A DNA stretch of 64,000 bases from Hyperoplus lanceolatus (taxonomy: Eukaryota > Chordata > Actinopteri > Uranoscopiformes > Ammodytidae): the NCBI GenBank assembly GCA_026929865.2, contig CM049416.1, forward strand, positions 17,755,001 to 17,819,000. The letters run 5' to 3'. The notes under the pieces were generated by a model that had not been told where the DNA came from, made no database searches, and was given only the letters and a program-made list of their open reading frames with translations. Shown here piece by piece: positions 13,629-29,945 of this stretch. Every line of letters begins with the position of its first letter. Position 1 is the first letter of the stretch. Position numbers and translations under genes: made by a program.

Positions 13629-13668
<40 letters not shown>
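13629..13668. repeat. (GT)n microsatellite
   Basis: About 20 GT units forming the right bracket of the 13363-13628 repeat. Confidence 0.95.
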
Positions 13669-13670
<2 letters not shown>

Positions 13671-16017
13671 GTATGTATGAGTGAGTGAGATTGATCGAGG
13701 GGAAGTACCGTTGCATGTGTATGACAGCACAGACAAATGGCGAGTGAGAGGCTGCAATGTTGGCAAGTTTGGCCCTGCGCTGCTGCCAGATCAGCTCCAT
13801 GAATTCAGCGTTTCAAGTGCAGCTTTGAGCCTCTCAACCTGCCTCTATAAACAATAAGTCCTGCTGAAATATATTATAAAGGGAGCTGGGTGGAATCAGT
13901 TTTGTTTTCTTGAAACCAAATCCAATGGCATAGTACGGCCCATTTAGTCCCAATAAAACCACAGAAGTTGAAGAATTGCCTGTTTTTTAGTGTCTTGAAT
14001 GCTGCTCATTGTAAATCTTACATCACGCTCACAATAAAAAAAGAAGATATCTAACCAAGTAAATTAGAGTATTAGAATTTTATTTTCTTAACATACAAAA
14101 CAGAATAGTTCCAGAGTTTCATTATTATCTTGGTCAAATTAAATGCCATATTTAGACTATTTAAATACTTTCAAGACATATATGTCCATAACCACATTCC
14201 ATAAGCACTTTGGAATTCAGTCATTTATCAGTTATTTTAGTTTTCGAACACAGATAGAGTTTAAATTAAGGTTGCATAATTATGTCAGTAAATCAGTCCG
14301 ATCGCTGTTGACATTTCCCAACTTCTTATGACTTGATGATGGTTTTTTTTTTAAAGTTGTCAAGAAAGAAAAATAAGTTATTAAGTGAAAGTTATTTGGA
14401 TCAAGTTTTAACAATCTGAGAGAGCAGTTGCATTGCATGGGAGCGGGGAGACAATATGTCCACTGCACAAACTGAGCTTCTGCCTTATCCGGCAGTCTGT
14501 GGCCCCCTCCCCAGACTCCAAGGCCAGATTGGAAGCTGAAAGAGAGTGGGACAGCTGCGAGGCCCACCATTGCTATGTGGTAAATGCGCGCTGAAATAGC
14601 CAAATTAATGGAAGGGGCTCAAGTCCCAAACCAGGGTTCAATAACGGGGGCTACATTGTAGTGCTGTGAGCTGTCACACATTCAGGGCGGACATCAATAT
14701 TTACCGCTGCCATGGCACAGCGGCGGGCCCCAACAAAAAAAATAAAATAAGGGGGTGGCAGCAAGTTTGGGACCTCTCTGACTTCCAGGGGTGACTATGC
14801 CGCTTTCGGGAAATCCCCCCCTCTTTTAGTGTCACAATGGTACACCAGCTTTGGATAACTGTTTCTTGGAAAGTGAGGGACTGGGAATACTGGGAGGGAT
14901 GAACTGTACATCACCACATAGCATGTATTGGAAAGTCTGGCATATGTACAACTCTCACCAATCACAAAAAAGCTTTAAAATATCGGAAGGAAAACCAAAT
15001 AAAGTTGTTATGTTCTAAGTTTAAAATATGACAGAAATGATTCTGTGTCGGAATGTCTCATATGAAGCAAAGTATGTAGTTTTTCTACAAGCTTTTAATG
15101 TACGGAAGTATGTGTTTTTATTTTATTCAAGTATTTGGAAAAATGATGGGTTACTTTGTACTTTGAACGGTAAACTAGAGTGATAGGAAGCCACAGTATT
15201 TACGGATCCCCGCACAAGGATATAAAAGGTAAGACCTGTTGCTATGAATCATATTTCTCTTGACTCCCAGATTCACAGGCCCCAACGGCTGCTATTTCCT
15301 CTCTCTCTCTCTCGATGAGGACACTTCTTTCATAATCCCTGAAGAAGTTTTCTCCCGTTGCCACGACGACCGCACTTCTTTATATCTCTACAAAACCTTT
15401 TTGTGCCCCTCCTAGCCTTACCGGGGGTTTAGCAGATCTTCAAACTCCAATTACCGGCAACACTTTTTTTTCAAAGCACCTCCAGGCCCTATTATGGTCA
15501 AATGAGCAGCTATGGAACACAGCATCTCCTCCTCTGTAAATCTGAGAGTGTTGTCTCGTGCTCACGGTGCTGTGACAAGAGAAGTTTGAGGGGTCGCGCG
15601 CCGCCAGGTGATGTGTTTCCATACGGCCGCGTGGGAGAGGAAAGGCACATATATGGCGCGGGCTTTTATTTATTGCCAACTCTTTTTTTACTGGATGACT
15701 GCAGACTCGCCTCCTTCTGTAAGAAGCTCTGCAACTCCTCGAAAAGCAATGGAGCTCAGTGTGTAACCTCTTTAGATAAGGTGGGCCCCCTGGAAAACCT
15801 TATCCACAAAATCATTCTAACTGTGTAATTTGGGGGGTTATAGCCTAGTTGAATGATAGTAAGCATCTGAAAAAAAGTTAAATGGCATTTATCAATCCAA
15901 ATAAAAGATATTGTCATTTAAATTTGATAAACTTTACAGAGATTATGTTGAGATTTTGAACTAAGTTTTATAATATTTATGAACATTTGTTTTCAATACG
16001 ATTTTTGTAAAAGCTTG
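13669..16017. other. Intergenic, unique-looking sequence
   Basis: No coding exon or repeat recognised. The patches 14400-14800 and 15180-15830 are unique and GC-richer than their surroundings, with one CAGCTG E-box near 14552. They are candidates for conserved regulatory DNA only. Confidence 0.45.
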
Positions 16018-16021
16018 TTAA

Positions 16022-16362
16022 AGGGACACTGTGTAACATTTTGAGTAATTTATTAGCTAAAATCAATATCCTCATACATAAATATGTCCTCATTGGTGTA
16101 AAATCACCTCTGTCAATAATCTGAAGTATCCTCCTGTGCGGAGAATTACAAATATTAATATTACATTTTGTACATTGAGCAGGCAAGTCTTATGGAGACA
16201 TCCATGTTTTTGGAATGTCAACAGGTGCATTGTTTAGAATTTAGAATTGTTCTTGTCCTAGAAGGCCACTGTAGCTTCTGTTATTATTCAAAAGGGGTGG
16301 GTTACCCAGGGAGCGTTGCATTCTAGAACTTTCTTGATGATGTCATATTAAACAGTGCCCCT
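16022..16362 (-). mobile_element. TTAA-flanked MITE, family A, copy a (reverse)
   Basis: The element is 341 bp with TTAA at 16018-16021 and 16363-16366. The ends are AGGGACACTGTGTAAC and, inverted, AGGGGCACTGTTTAATATGA. It is non-coding, and is head-to-head with the next copy, sharing the TTAA at 16363. Confidence 0.85.
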
Positions 16363-16366
16363 TTAA

Positions 16367-17057
16367 AGGCCGTTTCAGACGGTAGGCAACATTCCACTCG
16401 CGTTGTCGCCTGGCACCGCGGCTTCACTTTGCGCTCCCCGTGTGAAGTGACGGGCGGAGGAGCGCGATTGTGATTTTTCAACCGCCGCGACAAAAAGATA
16501 AACAGTTCTCAACTTTTCCAATGGCCCCTACGAGCGCGTGCAAGCATTCGACGAGCACGGAAGCGACAGTTCCACGGGAGTGCGCCCGCTTGTCGTGCCG
16601 CCTGACAGAACACCGCGCCTTCTCTCTGCCCGCTCGCCTCTCCATTGAGAATGCATTGCCAGGGGCAACAAACGCGTTCCGTCTGAAATGCAGTGTGTAA
16701 TATGACATCATCAAGAACGTTCTAGAAAGTTCTAGAATGCAATGCTCCCTGGGTAACCCCACCCCTTTCGAATAATAACAGAAGCAGTGGCCTTCAAGGA
16801 CAAGAACAATTCTAAATTCTAAACAATGCACCTGATGACATTCCAACTATAACGCTTTCAACATGGCGGCCATTAGGCCTTGGTCCAAGGTATGGAGAAA
16901 TATGGACATATATGAGACCCTTTCTAAGGGAAAAAATAATAATTATAAAAAAAAAATTCAGCTATTATGGACTAAATTAAACGTACTTATGGATATTATA
17001 ATTACTTTCTACAAAATCTGCTAGGAAATAAAACCCCAAATTCTACAGACTGCAGGT
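16367..17057 (+). mobile_element. TTAA-flanked MITE, family A, copy b (forward, interrupted)
   Basis: The copy runs from AGG at 16367, across the GC-rich insert, to ACTGCAGGT at 17057, followed by TTAA 17058-17061. The body 16689-17057 matches copies d (about 17341-17706) and e (21694-22067). It is non-coding. Confidence 0.8.
16370..16688. mobile_element. GC-rich miniature element inserted into a family A MITE
   Basis: A 319 bp CpG-rich insert with 10 bp inverted ends (TTTCAGACGG at 16373-16382 and CCGTCTGAAA at 16679-16688). It splits the terminal repeat of copy b: AGG lies on its left and TGCAGTGTGTAATATG on its right. I see no clear target-site duplication. The class is uncertain, hAT-like or another TTAA element that has lost one edge. 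Confidence 0.6.
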
Positions 17058-17061
17058 TTAA

Positions 17062-17706
17062 AGGGGCACTGTGTAACATTTTAAGTAATTTATTAGCTAA
17101 AATCAATATCCTTATTCATAAATATGTCCTCATTGGTGTAAAATCACCCAATAATCTGAATTATCCTCCTGAGCGGGGAATTACAAATATTAATATTACA
17201 TTTTGTACATAGAACAGGCAAGTCTTATGGAGGCATTTATGTTTTTGGAATGTCATCAGGTGCATTGTTTAAAATGGGGGGGGGGGTTACCCGGGGAGCA
17301 TTGCATTCTAGAACCTTCTAGAACTTTCTTGGTGGTGTAATATTGCATCATCAAGAAAGTTCTAGAAAATTCTAGAAAGTTCTAGAATGCAACGCTCCCT
17401 GGGTAACCCCACCCCTTTTGAATAATAACAGAAGCTACAGTGGCCTTCAAGGACAAGAACAATTCTAAATTCTAAACAATGCACCTGATGACATTCTAAC
17501 CATGAAGCTTCCAACATGGCGGCGCCAATGCCTTGGTCCAAGGTATGGAGAAATATGGACATATATGAGACCCTTTCTAAGGGAAAAAATAATAATTAAA
17601 AAAAAATCAGCTATTATGCACTAAATTAAACGTACTTATGGATATTATAATTATTTTCTACAAAGTCTGCTAGGAAATAAAACCCAAAATTCTACACACT
17701 GCAGGT
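17062..17706. mobile_element. TTAA-flanked compound MITE, family A, copies c and d fused head-to-head
   Basis: The 645 bp unit is bounded by TTAA 17058-17061 and 17707-17710. The left half (to about 17341) matches copy a and the right half matches copy b. The junction is a palindrome-like region around 17310-17375 (GAACTTTCTTGG ... CAAGAAAGTTC). It repeats the a-b arrangement without the GC-rich insert. Confidence 0.8.
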
Positions 17707-17710
17707 TTAA

Positions 17711-20700
17711 GACCCAACATTGATATCACATAGTGATTTTTAATATATTAGGTCCATGTTTTTCAGAAGCTTTAAGATTGATATGATTTTAGCTAAGATA
17801 TGTCAACAGAATAAGTTATTGTGTTATTGATTGAGTTTGGCAGAAGTTGTGCTGAAAACACCATTATACCTGAGGCAGTATCCTGAGAGGGTTTTACCTT
17901 CTAATGGTTTGAGATGTCTGGATATTGTTAGTTTAACTTGACAGTTAGCAATACAAAAGGGATTGTATGCTTTAGCAAGGAAATCAGGGACGATTCAGAA
18001 GGGTTTAACATGTTTCCTATGCAGACGGTGGCGTGGTGACCCCAGTGACCCCTAACACAAACACAAGTTTATCTGAAAGCTTATCATCCCAGTGCGAGGT
18101 CCAATCACAGTGCTTTCTCTGTCTGTCTGACTGTGTGGTAGATACTGGCACTCTCGGTCCAAAGCTACATCCCCAGAACTGAAAAAGGGAAGGGCAACGA
18201 AAAGAAGGAGAGGGTTCTATAGAACACCAAAGGAAGTGTGGACTAGATCTTTTTTGCCTTGATTCCTCAGAAAAAGGAAATAATTCCAAACATCTTACTG
18301 TATGTCTCTAAAGGGACCTATCCATCAGGACTTGGTGGAGAACAAAAGGGAAAGACTGAATTTTTTTAAAATCGTCTCTGATAACTGAAATATGCATTTG
18401 TGTGACCTTACATTTTTTTCTATTATATGTGTTTGTCTTTACTCTGTAGCATTATGAGATTGTATTTGAAAAATTACATGTATTGTAATTATTATTATTA
18501 TTATTAATGAATTTATAACTTCTGTTTATCAGGTGGCCAGAAACCTTTAATGTCTTCAAATGAATGCTAATAAGATGTGAGTAGCCTTTGTCAATGTTAT
18601 GTGTAGACTCACATCTTGGTCCCTCACATCTGAAGCTTGTTCCTGTGCACCTAGTTTGCCAAAAAAAAGTAGAAGGTGGAAGCTTTTTTAATTGAAACAT
18701 GATTACACAGTTGTGCTGCTAAAAAGGAGATAAGTCCACGAGAGAAGCCTGCTTCTTGAACATTGTCTTGAACATCTCACACAAATACTCAAATCAATTC
18801 TGTTACACAAACAGGGCTCCATTGACACCGCTGTGGTTTGATTTTCTGCCAGGCCCAGGCGGTGTTGAAGTGGAATCTGAAGGAAGCAGAAAAATCATTA
18901 TGTATCTAGAGCGACTGTGCAAGCGGCCCCCGAGGGAAATACGCAATCCCTCTGACAATTAAAGAAGCCAGGAGCCTGTTCGCCAGTGGCCAACACTATA
19001 TAAACACCAGTCTGGCTTGTAGTAAATGTCAGGCATAGGTAGGCATTGCACATCGCACACATGACTCACTCCACTGTATACAGAATCCCTAAGAAGCATA
19101 TCTATCTTCTGTCCTGCTCTGACCCAGGAATGTCCTTAGCTGCTTCCCTCCTTTCAGGGTAAAGGCTGTTCCTCAAAGCTGACCATTTTTTTCTCTTTCA
19201 TATCATATCCAAAATGTCGGGCTTGCAGGATGTGTGTCCTTAAAGTTTCCGAGAAGCGTCACTCTCGAGGCCCACTGAAAACTTTCAACCTCGAATCAGT
19301 TATGGTCGAGTACAATTCCATTGAATTGTTTCGTCAACAGCACGATAGTGATAGTGAATCCCGAGAGAGTGTAAAGAGCCCGTATGACGCCAGTTTACTC
19401 CCACAAAAAGTTGCAGGGTCTTGTCTGGTCACATCAACATTGTCCAACATGTGGTCAGATCAAAGACTTGTCTCTTGTGTAGAACTATGGTTTGATATCT
19501 GATGCTCACAAAGCTTCCCACTTCCCTTTTCCCATGTCATGTAACGTTCCCATACCATGACCTCTGAGCTCCACAAGCCCCCAAGCAGCTCCGAAACCAC
19601 GTGATTTCTCTGTGGTTTGACTCACCACAATACAAGTTTAAAAATGAAGTTTTTTTTTCCAAAGGTTTTTTTATTAAATGTTAATAACAACAAAATTGTA
19701 GCACATCAAGTACAAATTTTTTCCCCCCTTTTTCTCCCGAATAAAAATAAAGTTTTGATGAAACCAATGAGGTGCGGTTTGCTCGTGCAACTTCATGTCA
19801 ACTGTTAGGCCGTGATGTATGTGGGAAATGGATTTCTCTGCACTGATCTCTGCCAGACAGCTTGTGGTTGATACAACCTGTCCCCCCAGCTGAGATGGCA
19901 ATGATGTCATAGTTAGAAATTGTGTTATTCATTTCAACAACACCAGAGGGGGCCATCGTGTAGGGATTAAGAAATGTGGATGATGAGGAGACAAAACTAC
20001 AGGGTATTTTTACATTAACCAGGCTAGTCAGGAGTTATTCTTCTTCTTATCAAAGTTGTTTACAGAATGGTTGCAGATGACCACGATTTCTGGATGCATC
20101 CATGTAAACAAACCAAGATTCCATCATTGTTTTTTGAGTTATTTTTTGCTATGTATCCTGATAGTTGTCATTTAGTTGGCAGCAGAACTGTGGTGCTGCT
20201 GCTTCTTCTGCTTCTTGTTGTTTAGACAGCTAGTTTTCCTAATCGGAAAATGCAATTGATCTTTCCAGGTAGTTCGCTAGATTTTAAATTTATTTAACCA
20301 AATGCTTCTAGATTTTTAGCATTTGGCGACTCTTTCTATCAAATAATCATGAACCCTATATTATATCAAATGTAGCCCTATCTAAATATGTACAATATTA
20401 ACACAATACAGCAAAAGTACCAGATATATACAATGTGAAAGTGAGCCTATTTTGCATCGATGACAAAAAATATATAGGCTATAAATAGGGACTAGCCTAC
20501 AGTTCAATGGTAACATGTCAAAACAGAATACAACTAAAAATGGCTGATGGGTTGAAGCCGCAGATAAGGGTCGAAAACAATATATTTTCAGTAATTAGAA
20601 TTTTCTATCAACAGCCACAGATTATGAGGACAGATTGTAAAATGGAGGTAGAGCGAGAGCAACTGTCGCAAAAATCCTACCGCAAAGCACGTCTGAAGTG
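17711..20700. other. Intergenic upstream of rps16
   Basis: No gene recognised. A CTCF-like motif CACCAGAGGGGGCCA lies at 19941-19955. The open frame ending at 20836 overlaps the rps16 promoter and has no recognisable homology. Confidence 0.5.
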
Positions 20701-20736
20701 TCGCCCAGCAGCCCCTGATTTTCCGCGTGCGAAACC

Positions 20737-20869
20737 CCAATCGGTCTCTCCGTACGGCACCCTAGCTGCAGACGGTATGTTCTTCATCCCGATCCCCCCA
20801 AAAAGTATAAAATCACACATACCCGCTGGGTTTTAATGAACTTTTCGTGCTCTATGTGTTTCAGAAACC
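20737..20869 (+). promoter_or_regulatory. rps16: rps16 promoter and 5' leader with a TOP-like start
   Basis: A CCAAT box (CCAATCGG) begins at 20737 and a TATA box (TATAAAAT) at 20806. The likely start is the C at 20841, followed by TTTTC, which gives a pyrimidine-tract (TOP-like) leader of about 29 nt before the ATG at 20870. TOP leaders put ribosomal protein mRNAs under mTOR/LARP1 control. The context ACC-ATG is favourable. The start site is inferred, not measured. Confidence 0.7.
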
Positions 20870-23941
<3,072 letters not shown>

Positions 23942-23960
23942 TCCCCCTGTACATTTTCAT

Positions 23961-23966
23961 AATAAA
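23961..23966 (+). terminator. rps16: rps16 polyadenylation signal AATAAA
   Basis: AATAAA lies 20 bp after the stop codon. A T/G-rich stretch follows at about 23983-23995, so the 3' UTR is only about 40 nt, as expected for a ribosomal protein mRNA. Confidence 0.85.
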
Positions 23967-23994
23967 TGGTGGAACAACAAATTCAATTTGTCCT

Positions 23995-25541
<1,547 letters not shown>

Positions 25542-25991
25542 ACACACACACAAACACACTGCACTCTACCATTCTACCACCAGCACAACTACAGCACTGT
25601 AATAATGAGGTGAGCTGAGCTGAGGCCCAGATGTTGTATGCCTCTCTGTGGGCAGCCTTGCAGCAGCCGTTCCCGCTCGGTGAGCTCCCGGAGGGGGATC
25701 CGGCCGCTGTACAGCCCTCCAATAATCAACACAGCAGGGAAGCCCACTCCCCCACTGCTACTGTTGTTTACTACTGTTTGTTTACTGGCCCTGCCCACTG
25801 CCTCACCTCTCAAAGGCCATAATACTGCACTGGTGACATGTGTGTGTGTGTGTGCCTCTGGAAATGGCTGTGTTATTTTTCTGCAGCAAGGAATAGGGAC
25901 TGACAACGAGGGTACAAAGCAATGTGGATAATGCAAGCGAACAGTCGGGAACCAGGAAGCAAGACAAAACTGTTAAGAATTGTAGAAGTGT

Positions 25992-26182
25992 ATCAAAACC
26001 CTTTCACACTGACTTTAACACAATTCCTAATTGTGGATTGCAGGACTATTGTTTGTTGTTGCCTAGTTAGAAAGTGAGAAACACATTACCTTACATTAGT
26101 GGCATTTAACTGAAAGATGTTTTCTAGCCTTTATGAATGACTTATTAACATGTATTAACTGCAGACTTGATGGCTCATAAGT
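25992..26182. repeat. 191 bp direct repeat, copy 1
   Basis: Matches 26736-26926 at a constant offset of 744 bp with no indels and four mismatches by eye. It is unique-looking, non-coding sequence. Confidence 0.92.
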
Positions 26183-26735
26183 TAAAAATGAATGTTTGTG
26201 CTTGTTTTTCTATGTGTATTGGGAAAACTGGTCTCATCTCTCTCTTTTTCTTTTCTGAAAATATAGTATGTATGCCATTGCTTAAGGCAAGAATGTAGTA
26301 CATACCTGTCATAATAGGAAAAACAGACACACACTAACACATTCTCAATACTATACAAAACTGCAACATGTATTCAAATGACCCAATTTATCTTTATATT
26401 CTAATTTAATTAATCAAACAGTGTAATCAACCAACCAATACCAGGGACTACTTTCCTAAAATGTCAACCTTTATCAAGTGCAAGTGTAACAAATTGCTAT
26501 ATCAGTGGTTTATAAATCATTCCATCCAAGCAATTATTAATGAAAAACCTTTGGGTTGCCAGGTTGGGACAACTCCCTCCCTGGCTGGTGTTAAATGTTC
26601 TTCCAGCATGACTTTGACACTTGCTTTGTCTTTACAGCTCTCCAGCAACAGACCATATGACCTGTGACCTTCTATGAAAGAGCTGCAATCCATTTGTTTA
26701 CTATTTATTTACATTTGCACCTGCAGATATAGGAG

Positions 26736-26926
26736 ATCAAAACCCTTTCACACTGACTTTAACACAATTCCTAATTGTGGATTGCAGGACTATTGTTTGT
26801 TGTTGCCTAGTTAGAAAGTGAGAAACACATTACCTTATATTAGTGGCATTTAAATGAAAGATGTTTTGTAGCCTTTATGAATGACTTATTAACATGTATT
26901 AACTGCAGACTTAATGGCTCATAAGT
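26736..26926. repeat. 191 bp direct repeat, copy 2
   Basis: Partner of 25992-26182. The 553 bp between the copies shows no coding region. Confidence 0.92.
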
Positions 26927-27786
26927 ATGAAACTCATGAGCATTAGTTTAGGACTTGACTGTTCAAGTAAGAGGGATTATTCGCAAACCTGGCAACCTAA
27001 AAGTTGCTCTAAATAGCTGCTTTGTATAGCATTATTTATTGATTAATTTAGCTTTAATACAGCTGTTTTTTAAAACTCCTACACTGAGAATAAAGGTTAC
27101 CAATATATCAAAGTGATACTAGATAAAGTTAATGGAAAGGGGGGGGGGGGGGTGTTGCATGCGCTGGTGGTTGGTGAAGCGGATTTGAGCAATGCTTAAA
27201 GGTTATGTGCAAACTGTTGGCACCTGGATGTATTTGTTTGTTTTCTGGTGCTGATGCTTTGATTCACGATTCGTTTGAAAAAGAAAATTGAAGGGCTGTG
27301 ATGGTAAATTAAGTCAATTTAGAATCGGAGCAAAAAAGGTGTCTGATGAATAATGTGCTTGTTATTCTTTTAGTGCTTAAATCGTGCCATTAAGTGTGTA
27401 TTCCTTTATTGCTCAGTATGGGCAAACACACACACCCCAACCCCCCCCCACACACACACACCCTAGCACTTGCCTTTCCTCTTTTAACACCTCTGCCTGG
27501 CTGGGTCCACCAAATCACACAAGCACAGAGGTGTTAGGCCAGGATGCATTTTGTCATCACTTGCACTTCATCCTGCACCTCTCTCCTCCAGTACTAACAC
27601 ACACACTCTGCCATTAACACATGAAAGCATATGAATACATCCCACATGCACAACACACAAAATAGGCTTTAAGCACAACATACAGTACATTAATTTTTTC
27701 TATTGCAGCCTGTTCTCTGCAGTCACATAAGGAAAGACAGAGAAAGGGTATGTTCATTAACACATATTGACCCTCCCCATCTCCCC

Positions 27787-27787
<1 letters not shown>

Positions 27788-27831
<44 letters not shown>
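27788..27831. repeat. (CA)n microsatellite
   Basis: About 22 CA units. Confidence 0.95.
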
Positions 27832-27833
<2 letters not shown>

Positions 27834-28035
27834 ACCCCTATTCGAGCCTCACCCCACCAGTTGTTTGTGGGGGCCAGTGGCTGAGGTGCAGAGGACAGTA
27901 GAAGGCTGGAACAGATGTGGAGAGGAAACAGCTCAGCCCAGCGACGCGCCACTGTTTGGGCCCACAGCAATAATGAGGGGCTAGCTGCTTATCTGTGTGG
28001 CATTGTCCTTGAGGGGAGATGATCTCTATAAGCAT

Positions 28036-28046
28036 GTGTGTGTGTG

Positions 28047-28060
<14 letters not shown>
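28036..28060. repeat. (GT)n microsatellite
   Basis: About 12 GT units running directly into a T20 tract, the tail of the following retroelement. Confidence 0.9.
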
Positions 28061-28077
<17 letters not shown>

Positions 28078-28290
28078 TTTAACCTTTATTTAACCAGGCA
28101 AATTGCTTGAGGTCAAATGACCTCTTTTTCGAGCAAAGCCTGGCCAAAATGGCAGCAGCTAAAATGAATCAAATACAAGACAAACATAAACTTGACGTCA
28201 TTGGAAATGAGGGTCACCCCTCAATTGGTCTCTCGAGGATAAATAAAAGTTAAATGAAATGAAAAATGAAATAAAAAGAAAGCAGACATG
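28061..28290 (-). mobile_element. LINE-like 3' end (5'-truncated), minus strand
   Basis: Read on the minus strand, the fragment ends GCCTGGTTAAATAAAGGTTA and then poly(A) (T20 at 28061-28080 on the plus strand). It carries the GGCCAGGCTTTGCTCGAAAA block common to a teleost non-LTR retrotransposon 3' UTR. No reverse transcriptase is present. The 5' limit is approximate and the clade is not resolved. Confidence 0.6.
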
Positions 28291-28332
28291 AGAAAACAGA
28301 GACAAATACATTCCAATGGTTGAAGAAAAACA

Positions 28333-28335
<3 letters not shown>

Positions 28336-28366
<31 letters not shown>
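28336..28366. repeat. (GT)n microsatellite
   Basis: About 15 GT units followed by GGA-rich sequence. Confidence 0.95.
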
Positions 28367-28367
<1 letters not shown>

Positions 28368-28699
28368 AGGAGAAGGAGGAGGAGGAATGTCTCCATTGAG
28401 ACTACAGCTGGATTTATTGCATTTTGCTTGTCTGCGGATCCACTAGGATGAGTTTTGGTAACAAAACAATGAAGCCGAATTTAACTTAACACAAACTTTT
28501 TAGGCAGTGCTCAAAATATATTGGGGTTTATTGAATACCGACTTTAATTGAGGCGATCTTGGACAGAACGTGTTGAGAAAAAATACCCCTTTCCTTGTGT
28601 TGGTATGCGATCTACATGGAGCTCTGCCTCTGTCTCCACACAAACCCATTGTGTTCCAGCTGCTAATGCAAATGCTGATAAATGACAAGACGTTCATAT

Positions 28700-28701
<2 letters not shown>

Positions 28702-28732
<31 letters not shown>

Positions 28733-28758
28733 GTGTGTGTGTGTGTGTGTGTGTGTGT
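28702..28758. repeat. (GT)n microsatellite, one interruption
   Basis: A GT tract with a single phase break near 28731. Confidence 0.95.
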
Positions 28759-29063
28759 ACAGTATGTGTCAGTTACATCTGCTTTCTACGCAAGATGCTG
28801 ACCGAGCATTTTTATACAGATTTCAGCATAGCCCACTTCTTTTTTCACACTCACAGTACTGATTGATGACAGAGAGATATGACATGATGGCACTGCAATC
28901 AGATAAAGACTACGTTATTAAAAAAATAATAACAAGCCTCTGGTAAATTTCATCAAGCTAAACTAGCTAAAGCTAAACTAAATGTTTTTACACGTGATTC
29001 CTAGTTTTCTATAATCTATTAAACCCAGTTTTGCAGACACTTACCAGAGAGCAATCATGCATA

Positions 29064-29066
<3 letters not shown>

Positions 29067-29100
<34 letters not shown>
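29067..29100. repeat. (GT)n microsatellite
   Basis: About 17 GT units. Confidence 0.95.
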
Positions 29101-29102
<2 letters not shown>

Positions 29103-29548
29103 CTATATACGCATAACACAGCTTCTTCCAGGCAACAACTTTGAAAACTGTTTTCTTTTGTTGTTTGCTGCAAAAGTACAAAGTAGATGGATTTTTCCCT
29201 GTCATGTGAAATCACAGCTGGGATTATTTGCCGACTGCTTTATCCTCTCTTCGCAGAATAAACTATTGGAGAGAAAAAGCACATCAGATATTTTCCTGCA
29301 GGTGATTGCTTTGTTTGAATAGTTTGGTTTCCTGCAAAAACAAAGGCTTCACTGTTGGCACCAAATGATCACAATACAGCAGCCGCTTGAATGTTTGTAA
29401 TAAACATTTCAGAGGGTCTGGCACCAATGCTTTTTGACATGTTTAAAGACCAGTCCCTCTCTCTTTCTCTCCCTTTATTCCACAACCCCAGGCTCCACTT
29501 AGTTACACCCCTCCTGCCTGTTCCCTTAAAGTACCCTTCGTTACCGTT

Positions 29549-29549
<1 letters not shown>

Positions 29550-29587
<38 letters not shown>
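29550..29587. repeat. (GA)n microsatellite
   Basis: About 19 GA units. Confidence 0.95.
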
Positions 29588-29591
<4 letters not shown>

Positions 29592-29945
29592 CGAGCTGTT
29601 GATAGATTCATCTCATCTGTTTCACTCGACACAAAGAAAGAGGCCTCGCTCCCTTGCTAACTCTCTCTCCACTCTCCAGACTGTGTTTTTGATCTGAAAG
29701 CAAAGCAGACAGAAAACAGGCTAAACTGTTACCGTCTCCGCTCCGTTAGTCACACTGCTCTGCCGCCGGCGTTGACTCATTCACGACGCATTTCAAACCT
29801 AGACTTGAACTAAAGTGGAATTAGTCCCAGTGCGCTCACACCCAAGAAATTCCAAATTCCAAATTGCATACTCTTTCCTTTTTTCCTTCTATTCTACATA
29901 CTATATCTGATCATTAAATTCATGTAGTTAGCCTGGATTAGGCAT

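Noticed and set aside
16478-16846. A 122-codon minus-strand frame
   Set aside because: It spans the GC-rich insert and the MITE body, and is a chance frame in mobile DNA.
20507-20836. A 109-codon open frame upstream of rps16
   Set aside because: It overlaps the rps16 CCAAT/TATA promoter, matches no family I know, and has no splice or polyadenylation context.
25992-26926. A terminal-repeat retrotransposon in miniature (TRIM)
   Set aside because: The 191 bp repeats lack TG...CA ends, no primer-binding or polypurine site is seen, and no target duplication flanks the pair.
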